From: Syntrophobotulus glycolicus DSM 8271
GTDB lineage: Bacteria > Bacillota > Desulfitobacteriia > Desulfitobacteriales > Syntrophobotulaceae
Reading direction: 5' to 3'
Length of the DNA: 64,000 nucleotides
Assembly: GCF_000190635.1 (NCBI RefSeq)
Contig: NC_015172.1
Coordinates: forward strand, 1,550,001 to 1,614,000
The translations under genes were made by a program, and so were the position numbers. Of this stretch, positions 35,552 through 44,827 are shown piece by piece (the stretch's first letter is position 1; each line of letters starts with the position of its first letter). Below the pieces are notes generated by a model. That model did no database searches. It saw only the letters and a program-made list of their open reading frames with translations, and was not told the origin of the DNA.

Positions 35552-36682
35552 ATGAAGACACTAAACGATACGATTAAAGAAATTTTAGACATTTATGGAT
35601 TGGGTCACTTAATGACTGAGATCCCGGCACCGGAACCAGCACCGATTCCGGTGCCTCAACCTCAACCTGAGCCGGTATTGGAACAGGCGCAGGCAGCGGT
35701 GCCTGTTCCACAGCCCCAACCGGAACCGGCCTTAGAACAGGTACCAGCGCCAGATCCGCAGCCGACGCCCGCAGCAAATCCTTCTCCTCCTCCGTTTATC
35801 AGTTATGTCACATTTAATCGTCTTGGTTTGACCATAAAAAATTTAAATAATATTCTTGATTCCAACGAAGACTTTGAGATGCATATTATTGATTGCAACT
35901 CTAAAGACAATACCTGGGATTATATCAATAGTCTGCAAGATGAAAGAATTCAATCAAAAACGCGGTTTGATTTAAACCGTGGACCAATTTATGTTTTAAA
36001 TTACAACTTGGCAAAGAGAAAACCTAATCAGTATTTTATTACGATAGACAGTGATGTGTATATTAAAACAAAAAACTGGATATCACGTTTTATAGAGGTC
36101 TTTGAGGCTTTTCCGAACGTAGGTCTTTTGGGATTGACGAGGGATAATCCTTATCCGAGACACATGCCCCCCATTATCCCCAGAGTAAATGGAAATGCGG
36201 CTTATTTGGAGCTCAGAGATGCCCAGATCGGCGGAATAATGGACTTTGTTCCCGGAAGCTTGCAAGTCCTCAGACCGGAACTGATCACGGAAATAGGCTA
36301 TTGGAGTGAAGAGAACGGGTATGGAGATGCCGAGCTTTCCCCTAGGATAACCCATTACACTTCTTTCAAAGCCGGGTTTATCACAACAGTGGAAATTGAT
36401 ATGACCCAGTCAATCGGTTGTGATGAATGTCAGGGACAAGAGATTTGTGCACTCAATAAAAGTATAAAAACCTGTTATATGTTAAGTAAACAAGCCAATA
36501 TGAATGATTCTTTCGTCGGTAATTTTAAATGGAAATACCTTGAAACGTTCAAGGAAATGGCGGAGGGGGGCAGGAGTGCGTATTGCGCTTCAATTAATGA
36601 CCCTGCCTCAATTGTCGGGCATAAATATAATCATGAATGGGCAAACGAAAACTTTGGATATTATATCAGCAGGTCAAATTAG
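35552..36682 (+). CDS. Family 2 glycosyltransferase with Pro-rich linker and four-Cys insert, paralogue 4
   Basis: A 376-residue paralogue closest to paralogue 1: same N-terminal helix (DTIKEILDIYGLGHL), then a 60-residue Pro/Gln/Glu/Ala-rich linker (residues about 25-80) absent from the others, then the GT core (FISYVTFNRLGLTIKNL, TIDSDVYIKTKNW, FVPGSLQVLRPEL) and C-X2-C-X5-C-X8-C (CDECQGQEIC...TC). ATG 35552 is chosen because its N-terminus lines up exactly with paralogue 1; GTG 35543 or TTG 35546 have better spacing from AAAAGGA. The linker DNA is repetitive and may vary in length between strains. Confidence 0.82.
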   Translation: MKTLNDTIKEILDIYGLGHLMTEIPAPEPAPIPVPQPQPEPVLEQAQAAVPVPQPQPEPALEQVPAPDPQPTPAANPSPPPFISYVTFNRLGLTIKNLNNILDSNEDFEMHIIDCNSKDNTWDYINSLQDERIQSKTRFDLNRGPIYVLNYNLAKRKPNQYFITIDSDVYIKTKNWISRFIEVFEAFPNVGLLGLTRDNPYPRHMPPIIPRVNGNAAYLELRDAQIGGIMDFVPGSLQVLRPELITEIGYWSEENGYGDAELSPRITHYTSFKAGFITTVEIDMTQSIGCDECQGQEICALNKSIKTCYMLSKQANMNDSFVGNFKWKYLETFKEMAEGGRSAYCASINDPASIVGHKYNHEWANENFGYYISRSN

Positions 36683-36771
36683 GGGCATTGATAAAAGCTT
36701 TGTGCCTAATGAAAATGAGGATCATAACCAGATTCATTCTGGCAATGATCTTTTTTATTACCAGGCTTGTA

Positions 36772-36799
36772 ACCGTTAATAAGGTTGTACCATATCTTA
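36772..36799 (+). promoter_or_regulatory. SigK-type promoter of the DUF4474 gene
   Basis: AC (36772-36773), 17-bp spacer, CATATCTTA (36791-36799), 58 bp before the start at 36857. Full match to AC-N17-CATAnnnTA but without the GGACAA element. Confidence 0.6.
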
Positions 36800-36856
36800 A
36801 TACAAGGATACTTTTAAATTCAAATAAAAATAATGGTTAAGAAAGAGGAAATTGCG

Positions 36857-37987
36857 ATGTCTATTAAGGTAAAAGAGTACCGAGTTAGAGATATTATCTC
36901 TAAACATCAGGTAACACCGGGCAGCAATGAACAATCAAAAGTTTTGCCTCAGGTTATGAACAATGATGAATTGACTAAAGCAGTAGAAATTGCCGGTTAT
37001 TCTTATGATACGACTCAAGATATATTCTATTCTGCAATGGATGCCTGGCAAAGGAAATTTGGATACTGCCATCTATATGATGAAGCGGCAGCAGTAATGG
37101 GAATGATTGTAGATTGTGAACCGGTCTATTTCCAGTATGGAGGGAAAAAATGGCTCATTGAATTTTGGAAAGGCCAGTATGACTTAGTAACCGGTTGTGA
37201 AGTCGGGGTTTATATAGAAGCATTTAATCTAAAAATTCCCGGTGTTTTTAACGGGACCTTTTATGATTGCGCAGGCGACGACGATCTGTTGCAAATCTCA
37301 TATTGTTGTAAAAAGAAAGGCCGTATTCTTTTTACAAGGGAAGGAAAACACTGGTGGCTGACAGGTTTTAAATTAGGGGAGTTTTCAGAGCCTTCCGAAT
37401 TGATGATGGATATCAGCATCACGCTGAAGGATAAAATAATGTGTAAAGCCTTCGTGGCAGGGTTGAAAAAGACCGGATATTCAGATAAAGAATTTTTTGT
37501 AAACGGAAATACGGTAAGATTAATATTCCATCGTCCACGTACCCCTCAGCCGATAACCAGAACACGATCAACAGATCGACTGATACAAACTAAAAATGAA
37601 TATTTATGTAATCTCTATCAGGAGATAACAGGAGCTTACGACGATATGCAGGATAAAATGAAAGCAATAGAAGAAAAAGCGCCTGAAATTTACGATCTGA
37701 TCATGAATATGGGGAAAGGAGAAAAGTTTTATACTCAGCATAGAACGATTGTTCATTTAAATAAAGCAAAACAGTTGTATGAAAGCCACGAAACTGTTTT
37801 AGGCGTGATGATTGTGATCGGAGTATTTGGGACAGGATTGTTTATTTCAGCTCAATTGTTATCCAAAATCAGTGAAGACAGCAAAAAAATAAGAGAGGGC
37901 CATCCTTGTCCTGAGTTGAAAGACACACATGAACGAAAGAAAATAAAAGGGAGAGTCAGAGCAAGCTGTTATGAAAGCAGGGAATAA
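36857..37987 (+). CDS. DUF4474 domain protein
   Basis: A 376-residue protein. Residues about 45-240 match the DUF4474 pattern (AGYSYDTTQDIFYSAMDAWQRKFGYC, DEAAAVMGMIVDCEPVYF, GGKKWLIEFWKGQYDLVTG). A C-terminal membrane segment (VLGVMIVIGVFGTGLFISAQ, about 317-340) suggests membrane attachment. No biochemical role is known. ATG at 36857 after AAAGAGGAAATTGCG; the frame opens at 36833. It has its own SigK-like promoter and ends inside a terminator hairpin, at the edge of the glycan region. Confidence 0.78.
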   Translation: MSIKVKEYRVRDIISKHQVTPGSNEQSKVLPQVMNNDELTKAVEIAGYSYDTTQDIFYSAMDAWQRKFGYCHLYDEAAAVMGMIVDCEPVYFQYGGKKWLIEFWKGQYDLVTGCEVGVYIEAFNLKIPGVFNGTFYDCAGDDDLLQISYCCKKKGRILFTREGKHWWLTGFKLGEFSEPSELMMDISITLKDKIMCKAFVAGLKKTGYSDKEFFVNGNTVRLIFHRPRTPQPITRTRSTDRLIQTKNEYLCNLYQEITGAYDDMQDKMKAIEEKAPEIYDLIMNMGKGEKFYTQHRTIVHLNKAKQLYESHETVLGVMIVIGVFGTGLFISAQLLSKISEDSKKIREGHPCPELKDTHERKKIKGRVRASCYESRE

Positions 37988-38004
37988 CCCTGCTTTCATT
38001 TGTT
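37971..38004 (+). terminator. Terminator overlapping the DUF4474 stop codon
   Basis: Perfect 12-bp stem ATGAAAGCAGGG (37971-37982) with CCCTGCTTTCAT (37988-37999), then TTGTTGT. The TAA stop of DUF4474 lies in the loop. Confidence 0.85.
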
Positions 38005-38047
38005 GTCTAAAGAAAACTGCCTACAGTTTACTTTGTCGACAGTCTGT

Positions 38048-38069
38048 TGTGACTGTGGCCACAGTCACA
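38048..38069. repeat. Perfect 22-bp palindrome
   Basis: TGTGACTGTGG followed directly by its reverse complement, in the gap between DUF4474 and the broken HTH gene. Could be a regulator site, recombination site or element end; no partner copy was noticed in the window. Confidence 0.6.
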
Positions 38070-38112
38070 TTGCTTGCCGTTTAGCGCACTATTGAAAGTG
38101 ACGGAAGGGTTG

Positions 38113-38471
38113 TCATTCCTCCGTTTCTCTGGCTCCTTTGGCTTCGTTTATCCCTTTTGCGGTAGCTGCCACAATGATTAGATCTGTATCATATAACTTG
38201 TCAAGCTTCCTATCGAGCTGGCGACGGAGCGTCGTTTTTCTGTATCTTTATTTTGGAAAAAGAATTGGTCTACCGATATATCAAAAAGGGTGACAAGTTC
38301 ATAAAAAACTTGAAAGCTAGGATGCTGTCCTTTGTTTTCAAGTGACATAATGTAACGGGGCGCAAGGTCTACTAGGTGCGCCAGCCGTTCACGGGTCCAT
38401 CCTCTATTTTCACGTGCTTTTTTAATGGCTTGTCCGAAAGGCTTAAAATCGTATTTATCTTTATTGTGCAT
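38113..38471 (-). pseudogene. XRE-type HTH regulator, frameshifted (mobile-element type)
   Basis: N-terminal HTH region is intact (YDFKPFGQAIKKARENRGWT, SLENKGQHPSFQVFYELVTL), the form common beside Tn916/Tn1549-like elements in Clostridia. After KDTEK the frame ends early (stop at 38178, 97 residues). In the next frame the expected tail continues (TTLRRQLDRKLDKLYDTDL, then IVAATAKG and a stop at 38113). One base is missing in an A run (GAAAAACGACG). So the gene is a recent pseudogene or the assembly has an error there. ATG at 38471 after AGGGTGAT. Confidence 0.72.
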
Positions 38472-38512
38472 TATGATCACCCTATATCATTTTATAAGCC
38501 ACCTCACAAAAG

Positions 38513-39121
38513 CTAAACAATATGTATAGGAATCATTTGAGCGCCTTCATCAGTCAAATTTGGAAGTATAATATTCCAAACAACAGACAAAAGATCTTTA
38601 GGCCTTGAAACAAAATCGTTCTGACGAAATGTTTCTTGTGTCCAAAAAACAATAATTGACAAAACGGCAAATGCTAAATCATCATAAACACCTTCATAAG
38701 GTTCCGCTTTCATCCAGCCTTTGCTTATAAAATTTTGGAAAAGATCTCTAATCAAATTATAGAACTCTTTCTTAACTTCTAATTGTATTTTTTCAATCTC
38801 AGGATACTTTCTTGGAAGATCAATTATATTGTTGAAATAAAAGAAGTATTTCCGTTGGTGCTCTACATTGGCCTTTAAAAGGTTATTAATTTTATCAAAT
38901 GATATATCCTCTAATGAAAATTGCCTGCTTTGATGATCTTTACATTGCTGCTGTATAATTGCATAGATAATGTCATCTTTTTTTTTAAAATGATACGTTA
39001 GATTTCCTGGGCTTATATTTAAAGAGCTGGAAATATCTCTCATTTTTACAGATTCGTAACCATAGGTATTAAAAAGTTCAAGTGCCTTATTGAGAATTCT
39101 CTCTTTTAAATTACCACTCAT
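38513..39121 (-). CDS. TetR family transcriptional regulator
   Basis: A 202-residue TetR-type repressor: HTH LKERILNKALELFNTYGYES, MRDISSSLNISPGNLTYHFKKKDDI, and a helical ligand domain. ATG at 39121 after AGGAAGGTAAGATCA; a frame opens at 39139. It is divergent from the metallo-hydrolase gene at 39272, with a 42-bp perfect palindrome between them, so it probably represses both. Ligand unknown. Confidence 0.85.
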   Translation of the reverse strand: MSGNLKERILNKALELFNTYGYESVKMRDISSSLNISPGNLTYHFKKKDDIIYAIIQQQCKDHQSRQFSLEDISFDKINNLLKANVEHQRKYFFYFNNIIDLPRKYPEIEKIQLEVKKEFYNLIRDLFQNFISKGWMKAEPYEGVYDDLAFAVLSIIVFWTQETFRQNDFVSRPKDLLSVVWNIILPNLTDEGAQMIPIHIV

Positions 39122-39182
39122 TGATCTTACCTTCCTCATAACGATTCTTTAAATTTCATGAGCATATTGACATCATAATAAC

Positions 39183-39224
39183 CCGGCTATATAATTAGTA
39201 CATATGTACTAATTATATAGCCGG
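39183..39224. promoter_or_regulatory. 42-bp perfect palindrome, likely TetR operator
   Basis: Arms CCGGCTATATAATTAGTACAT (39183-39203) and the exact reverse complement (39204-39224), centred between the divergent TetR and hydrolase genes. The core TAGTACATATGTACTA is operator-like; the total length is unusual. Confidence 0.72.
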
Positions 39225-39271
39225 ATTCCTATTATGTAAAGGATTTATATAAAAAATGTTAGAACAGGAGT

Positions 39272-40378
39272 ATGAATATGTACGGAGATATTGTTGAAAT
39301 CGCTCAAAACACTTTGCTCATTGAAGGGAAAAGGCCTTCTACGATTATGAAGGAACCGGACATCGCAAATTCGGTCGTTTATAAAGCGGATGATGTTTTA
39401 TACCTTTTAGATACTGGAGCTACACCTTTTTTCAGAGAGAGAATACTTAAGGCAATAGACAGCCTTAAGCCTTTCCAAAAGATAATCCTTTTCAATAGTC
39501 ATTCCCACCCCGATCATGTTGGAAATAATTCTATTATCAACGAAATCAAAGTTGATAAAAAGGAACATTATATCTCACAGGCGGGCATTATCGGGCTTGA
39601 TACAGAAAAGGACTTTTATAGAAAATTTAAAAATATTGAAAAGTATTATGATTATTTGGATGGACCAACAAATTTTCCAGCTACATTGTTGAGGTTTTCT
39701 AAAATAATAAGAATACTGGGGGAAGATATTCCTCTGGATATCCTTTTGAAAAACACCCTTTTAAAATTTATGCCACTTGAACCCTCCAAAGATACTGCAT
39801 TGCCCCTTGAGAAAATAAATCCTATTAAATTATTAATAGGAAACACAGACTGGACTGGATGGAACTTTGAAGATCATGTATATGTGATGGAAGCGCGAGG
39901 CCATTCCCCGGATGAAGTTGTTTTTTATTTACCTAAAGTAAAAGTTTTGTTCTTGGCAGATGAAACTTTTGAATTCTTTAATTGCTGGCCCGATTCAAGC
40001 TCCCTAAAAGTGAAAGATGTCATTCATAAAAGCATTAAGTTGTTCCAAAACAAAGAAGCTGAAATATTGATATCCGGCCATACGCATGTCATGTTAAAAG
40101 GAAACGATGCAGTTAAATTTCTCAATTCATTGCTTAAAGACTATGAAGAATTCACGAAACAGGTATTACAAATAATAAAAAACTTCCCAAAGGGTATCAC
40201 TGTAAATAAAATTTATAAAGAATTAAAGAATACGGATACTAACTCAGCGATAAAGAAATACTTAAGCATTGAATTTCCTAAAATGCCACCTTTTTTAAAA
40301 ACAGTCATTACATCTGTTTTACTTGAAGAAGGTTTTAGAGTTAAAGGCAGGATGAGAAAGAAAAAATTCATTCCATAA
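39272..40378 (+). CDS. MBL-fold metallo-hydrolase
   Basis: A 368-residue metallo-beta-lactamase-fold protein: SHSHPDHVGNNSII (HxHxDH-like with Ser-His), ARGHSPDEVVFYLP, LFLADETFEF and ISGHTHVML supply the metal ligands. The C-terminal 90 residues form a helical extension. Substrate unknown. It is divergent from the TetR gene and shares the palindrome. Base composition is more AT-rich than the neighbours, which fits acquired DNA. Confidence 0.82.
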   Translation: MNMYGDIVEIAQNTLLIEGKRPSTIMKEPDIANSVVYKADDVLYLLDTGATPFFRERILKAIDSLKPFQKIILFNSHSHPDHVGNNSIINEIKVDKKEHYISQAGIIGLDTEKDFYRKFKNIEKYYDYLDGPTNFPATLLRFSKIIRILGEDIPLDILLKNTLLKFMPLEPSKDTALPLEKINPIKLLIGNTDWTGWNFEDHVYVMEARGHSPDEVVFYLPKVKVLFLADETFEFFNCWPDSSSLKVKDVIHKSIKLFQNKEAEILISGHTHVMLKGNDAVKFLNSLLKDYEEFTKQVLQIIKNFPKGITVNKIYKELKNTDTNSAIKKYLSIEFPKMPPFLKTVITSVLLEEGFRVKGRMRKKKFIP

Positions 40379-40821
40379 AGAGGTTTTTGAATTTATTGGC
40401 TATGAATAATTGTCTCAGATAAAATCACTATCTCTATTGGAGGACGATATTTTGGTTTTACAACATTACTGGATTTACTTTTGGGACGTAAAAGACCGTA
40501 GTTTAGGCGGTTATAATCATTCGCATAGAAAATAACCCATACTAAATGGCGGTTTTGAAATAAGTGTATTCAAGCCGCCGTTTTTCTTTTCAAAAACTGG
40601 ATAACGGATGGCATATTAAATTCATCTTTTTTAAGGACACGGCGGCAGAAAGAGGCTACCACCGTGTTTAGTTGCATTCGATTCGAGGCCATTCTGCTTT
40701 TCAAAAAAAGCCTTTATGTTTTATGGGACTGCTCCGGTTATGAGCGTCATATATTAGGAAAACCAACAAACTGTTGAAATGGTGGGCTATACCACCTGCA
40801 AATGTGAGTTGACTTCAATGT
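40379..40821. other. Non-coding stretch after the metallo-hydrolase
   Basis: About 440 bp without a supported gene; it contains the terminator-like hairpin at 40548. Composition and short broken frames suggest decayed DNA. Confidence 0.4.
40548..40590 (+). terminator. Terminator-like hairpin
   Basis: GGCGGTTTTGAA (40548-40559) pairs with TTCAAGCCGCC (40569-40579, one G-U and a bulge), followed by GTTTTTCTTTT. Confidence 0.65.
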
Positions 40822-41185
40822 ACTCGATATGCGGATAGTGGTTCTTCAGTTATCAGCCTTAATGGGAGCGAACAAGCGAATTATGTTTATCTTTCTGCGA
40901 TTGGTTCGAGACTTTCAATAGACAAAAGTGGATACGCAACTTGTTCGGGCTACTTAGTTTTGATTTTAAAATTATAAGTCTTCCCTAACTATTACGCTCC
41001 AGCGTTCAAATGGCAGTGGCTGGTCTGACGTCAAATCTTGGTCACAGTCTTTTGCGAACAAGAGTTCGCATAGTATGCAAAAAGGATATTATGTATCTTT
41101 CGGATACAGTTATCGCGTGTTGACCTCAACAAAATTAGGTCAGCTTTACGTTATGGGCGAGTATTCCACCGACAGCCACCATTTT
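40822..41185 (+). pseudogene. Decayed secreted-protein gene (DUF6147-like repeat protein)
   Basis: Two stretches in different frames read like one protein: first TRYADSGSSVISLNGSEQAN, YVYLSAIGSRLSIDKSGYAT and CSGYLVL, then after a frame shift near 40970 YKSSLTITLQRSNGSGWSDV, KSWSQSFANKSS and KGYYVSFGYSYRVLT. The pattern resembles small secreted Clostridial proteins of the DUF6147 kind; the family call is tentative. The start is lost (TGA at 40810) and the frame runs into the sigma remnant. Confidence 0.45.
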
Positions 41186-41279
41186 CAACGTGATGGGATA
41201 CGATGTTGCGGTAAAGGACGATATGATCAGCACAGCTTTAGCCGCCTTACCCGCAATAAAACGCGATATTATCCTGCTT
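41158..41279 (+). pseudogene. Remnant of a mobile-element sigma-70-like factor
   Basis: GEYSTDSHHF in one frame and FNVMGYDVAVKDDMISTALA plus ALPAIKRDIILL in the next match the central part of the small sigma factors of Tn916/Tn1549-like elements, where YDVAVKDD and LPxxKRDIILL are typical. The expected -35-binding region after IILL is missing. One frameshift lies near 41189. With the broken XRE gene at 38113 it marks a decayed conjugative element. Confidence 0.55.
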
Positions 41280-41609
41280 GAGACGCCGTTCAGGCGAGGA
41301 CTGGAGGCAGCGGAAGATCACTGCCTCTTATCGGCGACCGAATTAAACTTAAAACGGATGATCAAGTGCTTGGGATGACCTCCCGGGCGCTGTGTTTTAT
41401 GGGAGAGAAACCACATTTGTACAGACATGGCCTTTTTTATTTCACCATCCGATAATCTTTTGGGGGTTTGTCAACAGTTCCAATTTAGCCCGAAGTGAGG
41501 GGGGTGCGCCCTTTGTTGCGTAATGTCGCTATCGCTCCATTTCCTTAAGCGGGTGGTTGTGATTAAACAACAGTGGAAAGAGGTCCGCTATTTTTTTATA
41601 TATAAAGGT
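41280..41609. other. Intergenic region before the collagen-like gene
   Basis: About 330 bp. Short frames are present (for example a continuation to 41378) but none matches a family I know. Probably further decayed element DNA, ending at the SigK-like promoter. Confidence 0.4.
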
Positions 41610-41636
41610 ACAAACTGTCTGAAATTGAATACAATA
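41610..41636 (+). promoter_or_regulatory. SigK/SigE-type promoter of the collagen-like gene
   Basis: AC (41610-41611), 16-bp spacer, AATACAATA (41628-41636), 54 bp before the ATG. Same -10 as the acyl cassette promoter at 32186. AATACAAT is also near the SigE -10 (CATACAnT), so either mother-cell sigma is possible. Confidence 0.55.
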
Positions 41637-41662
41637 CAGCAAATGATTGTGATATTTTGTAA

Positions 41663-43984
<2,322 letters not shown>

Positions 43985-43996
43985 CTTTCAAAAATC

Positions 43997-44039
43997 TAAG
44001 AGTTGTAGCACGACGGCGATCGTTGTGCTACAACTCTTA
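43997..44039 (+). terminator. Terminator of the collagen-like gene
   Basis: 15-bp stem TAAGAGTTGTAGCAC (43997-44011) with GTGCTACAACTCTTA (44025-44039), extended by further pairs inside. T tract is short, so it may act in both directions or partly by stem strength. Confidence 0.75.
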
Positions 44040-44072
44040 TCAAAGGAAACCATCTGATAAGACAGAAAGTGG

Positions 44073-44120
44073 TTGACAATCATATGGAAATATTTTATAT
44101 TGATAACGTCGTTAGCTAAC
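44073..44120 (+). promoter_or_regulatory. Promoter and operator of the TetR gene
   Basis: TTGACA (44073-44078), 17-bp spacer, TATATT (44096-44101). Just downstream is GTTAGCTAAC (44111-44120), a palindrome followed by TATG; a related GTTAG-N6-CTAAC-TATG lies before the ABC genes, so both are likely operators of the same TetR protein. Confidence 0.7.
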
Positions 44121-44152
44121 TATGTTATCATCTTTGTATAGGAGGATATTTC

Positions 44153-44767
44153 ATGCCCAAAGATTTTGACAAGACGCATGTGTGCATTTTGGAAAGCGCC
44201 AAGAAAGAGTTTTTGGGAAAAGGGTTCGCGAACGCTAATTTGCGGGAGATATCGAAAAATGCAGGGGTCACAACCGGCGGGCTTTATCGTCACTTTGCCG
44301 ATAAAGAAGCCTTGTTTGCCGCCCTTGTGGACCCGGTTCTTGAGGAGTTTTACAGGCAGGCCGATATGTTTAAGGACAGGGACTACGATCTCATGGAACA
44401 GGGACGTCTGGATACGATGTGGGAAAGCGGTGCTGATCTGGACCTGCTTCTTGAAATGATTTATCAGTATTTTGATGGATTCAAGCTGCTGATTTGCTGC
44501 TCGGAGGGCACCGCGTACGCCGGCTTTATCCACGATTTTGTTATGATGGAGCAGAGGGAAACTCTGGCCTTTTTGGAAGCGGCTCGCCTCCGGGGTGTTC
44601 CCGTAAGAGATATTCTTCCGGAGGAGCTTCATCTTCTGCTCAGTGCCTACGCTTCAGCGATCTTCGAGGTGGTTGTTCACGATTTCACCCACGAGGCCGC
44701 GCAGCATTACCTGAAAACGCTGCAAGCTTTCTTCTATCCCGGTTGGAGGGCCGTTTTGGGACTTTGA
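44153..44767 (+). CDS. TetR/AcrR family transcriptional regulator
   Basis: A 204-residue repressor: HTH region (SAKKEFLGKGFANANLREIS, KNAGVTTGGLYRHFADKEALFAAL), helical effector domain. TAGGAGGAT precedes the ATG. It is 61 bp ahead of the ABC exporter pair, with shared operator-like repeats before both, so it probably represses itself and the exporter until a ligand binds. Confidence 0.88.
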   Translation: MPKDFDKTHVCILESAKKEFLGKGFANANLREISKNAGVTTGGLYRHFADKEALFAALVDPVLEEFYRQADMFKDRDYDLMEQGRLDTMWESGADLDLLLEMIYQYFDGFKLLICCSEGTAYAGFIHDFVMMEQRETLAFLEAARLRGVPVRDILPEELHLLLSAYASAIFEVVVHDFTHEAAQHYLKTLQAFFYPGWRAVLGL

Positions 44768-44793
44768 TCCGCGGCTTTTCTTTTCACATAAAA

Positions 44794-44809
44794 GTTAGGA
44801 CTTTCTAAC
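44794..44809 (+). promoter_or_regulatory. Operator-like inverted repeat before the ABC pair
   Basis: GTTAG-GACTTT-CTAAC (44794-44809), followed by TATG, resembling the GTTAGCTAAC site at 44111. Likely bound by the TetR protein at 44153. Confidence 0.5.
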
Positions 44810-44827
44810 TATGATGGAGGTGTATCG

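Noticed and set aside
41075-41378. Short open frames of 62-68 codons
   Set aside because: They are pieces of decayed genes in different frames and not independent genes.
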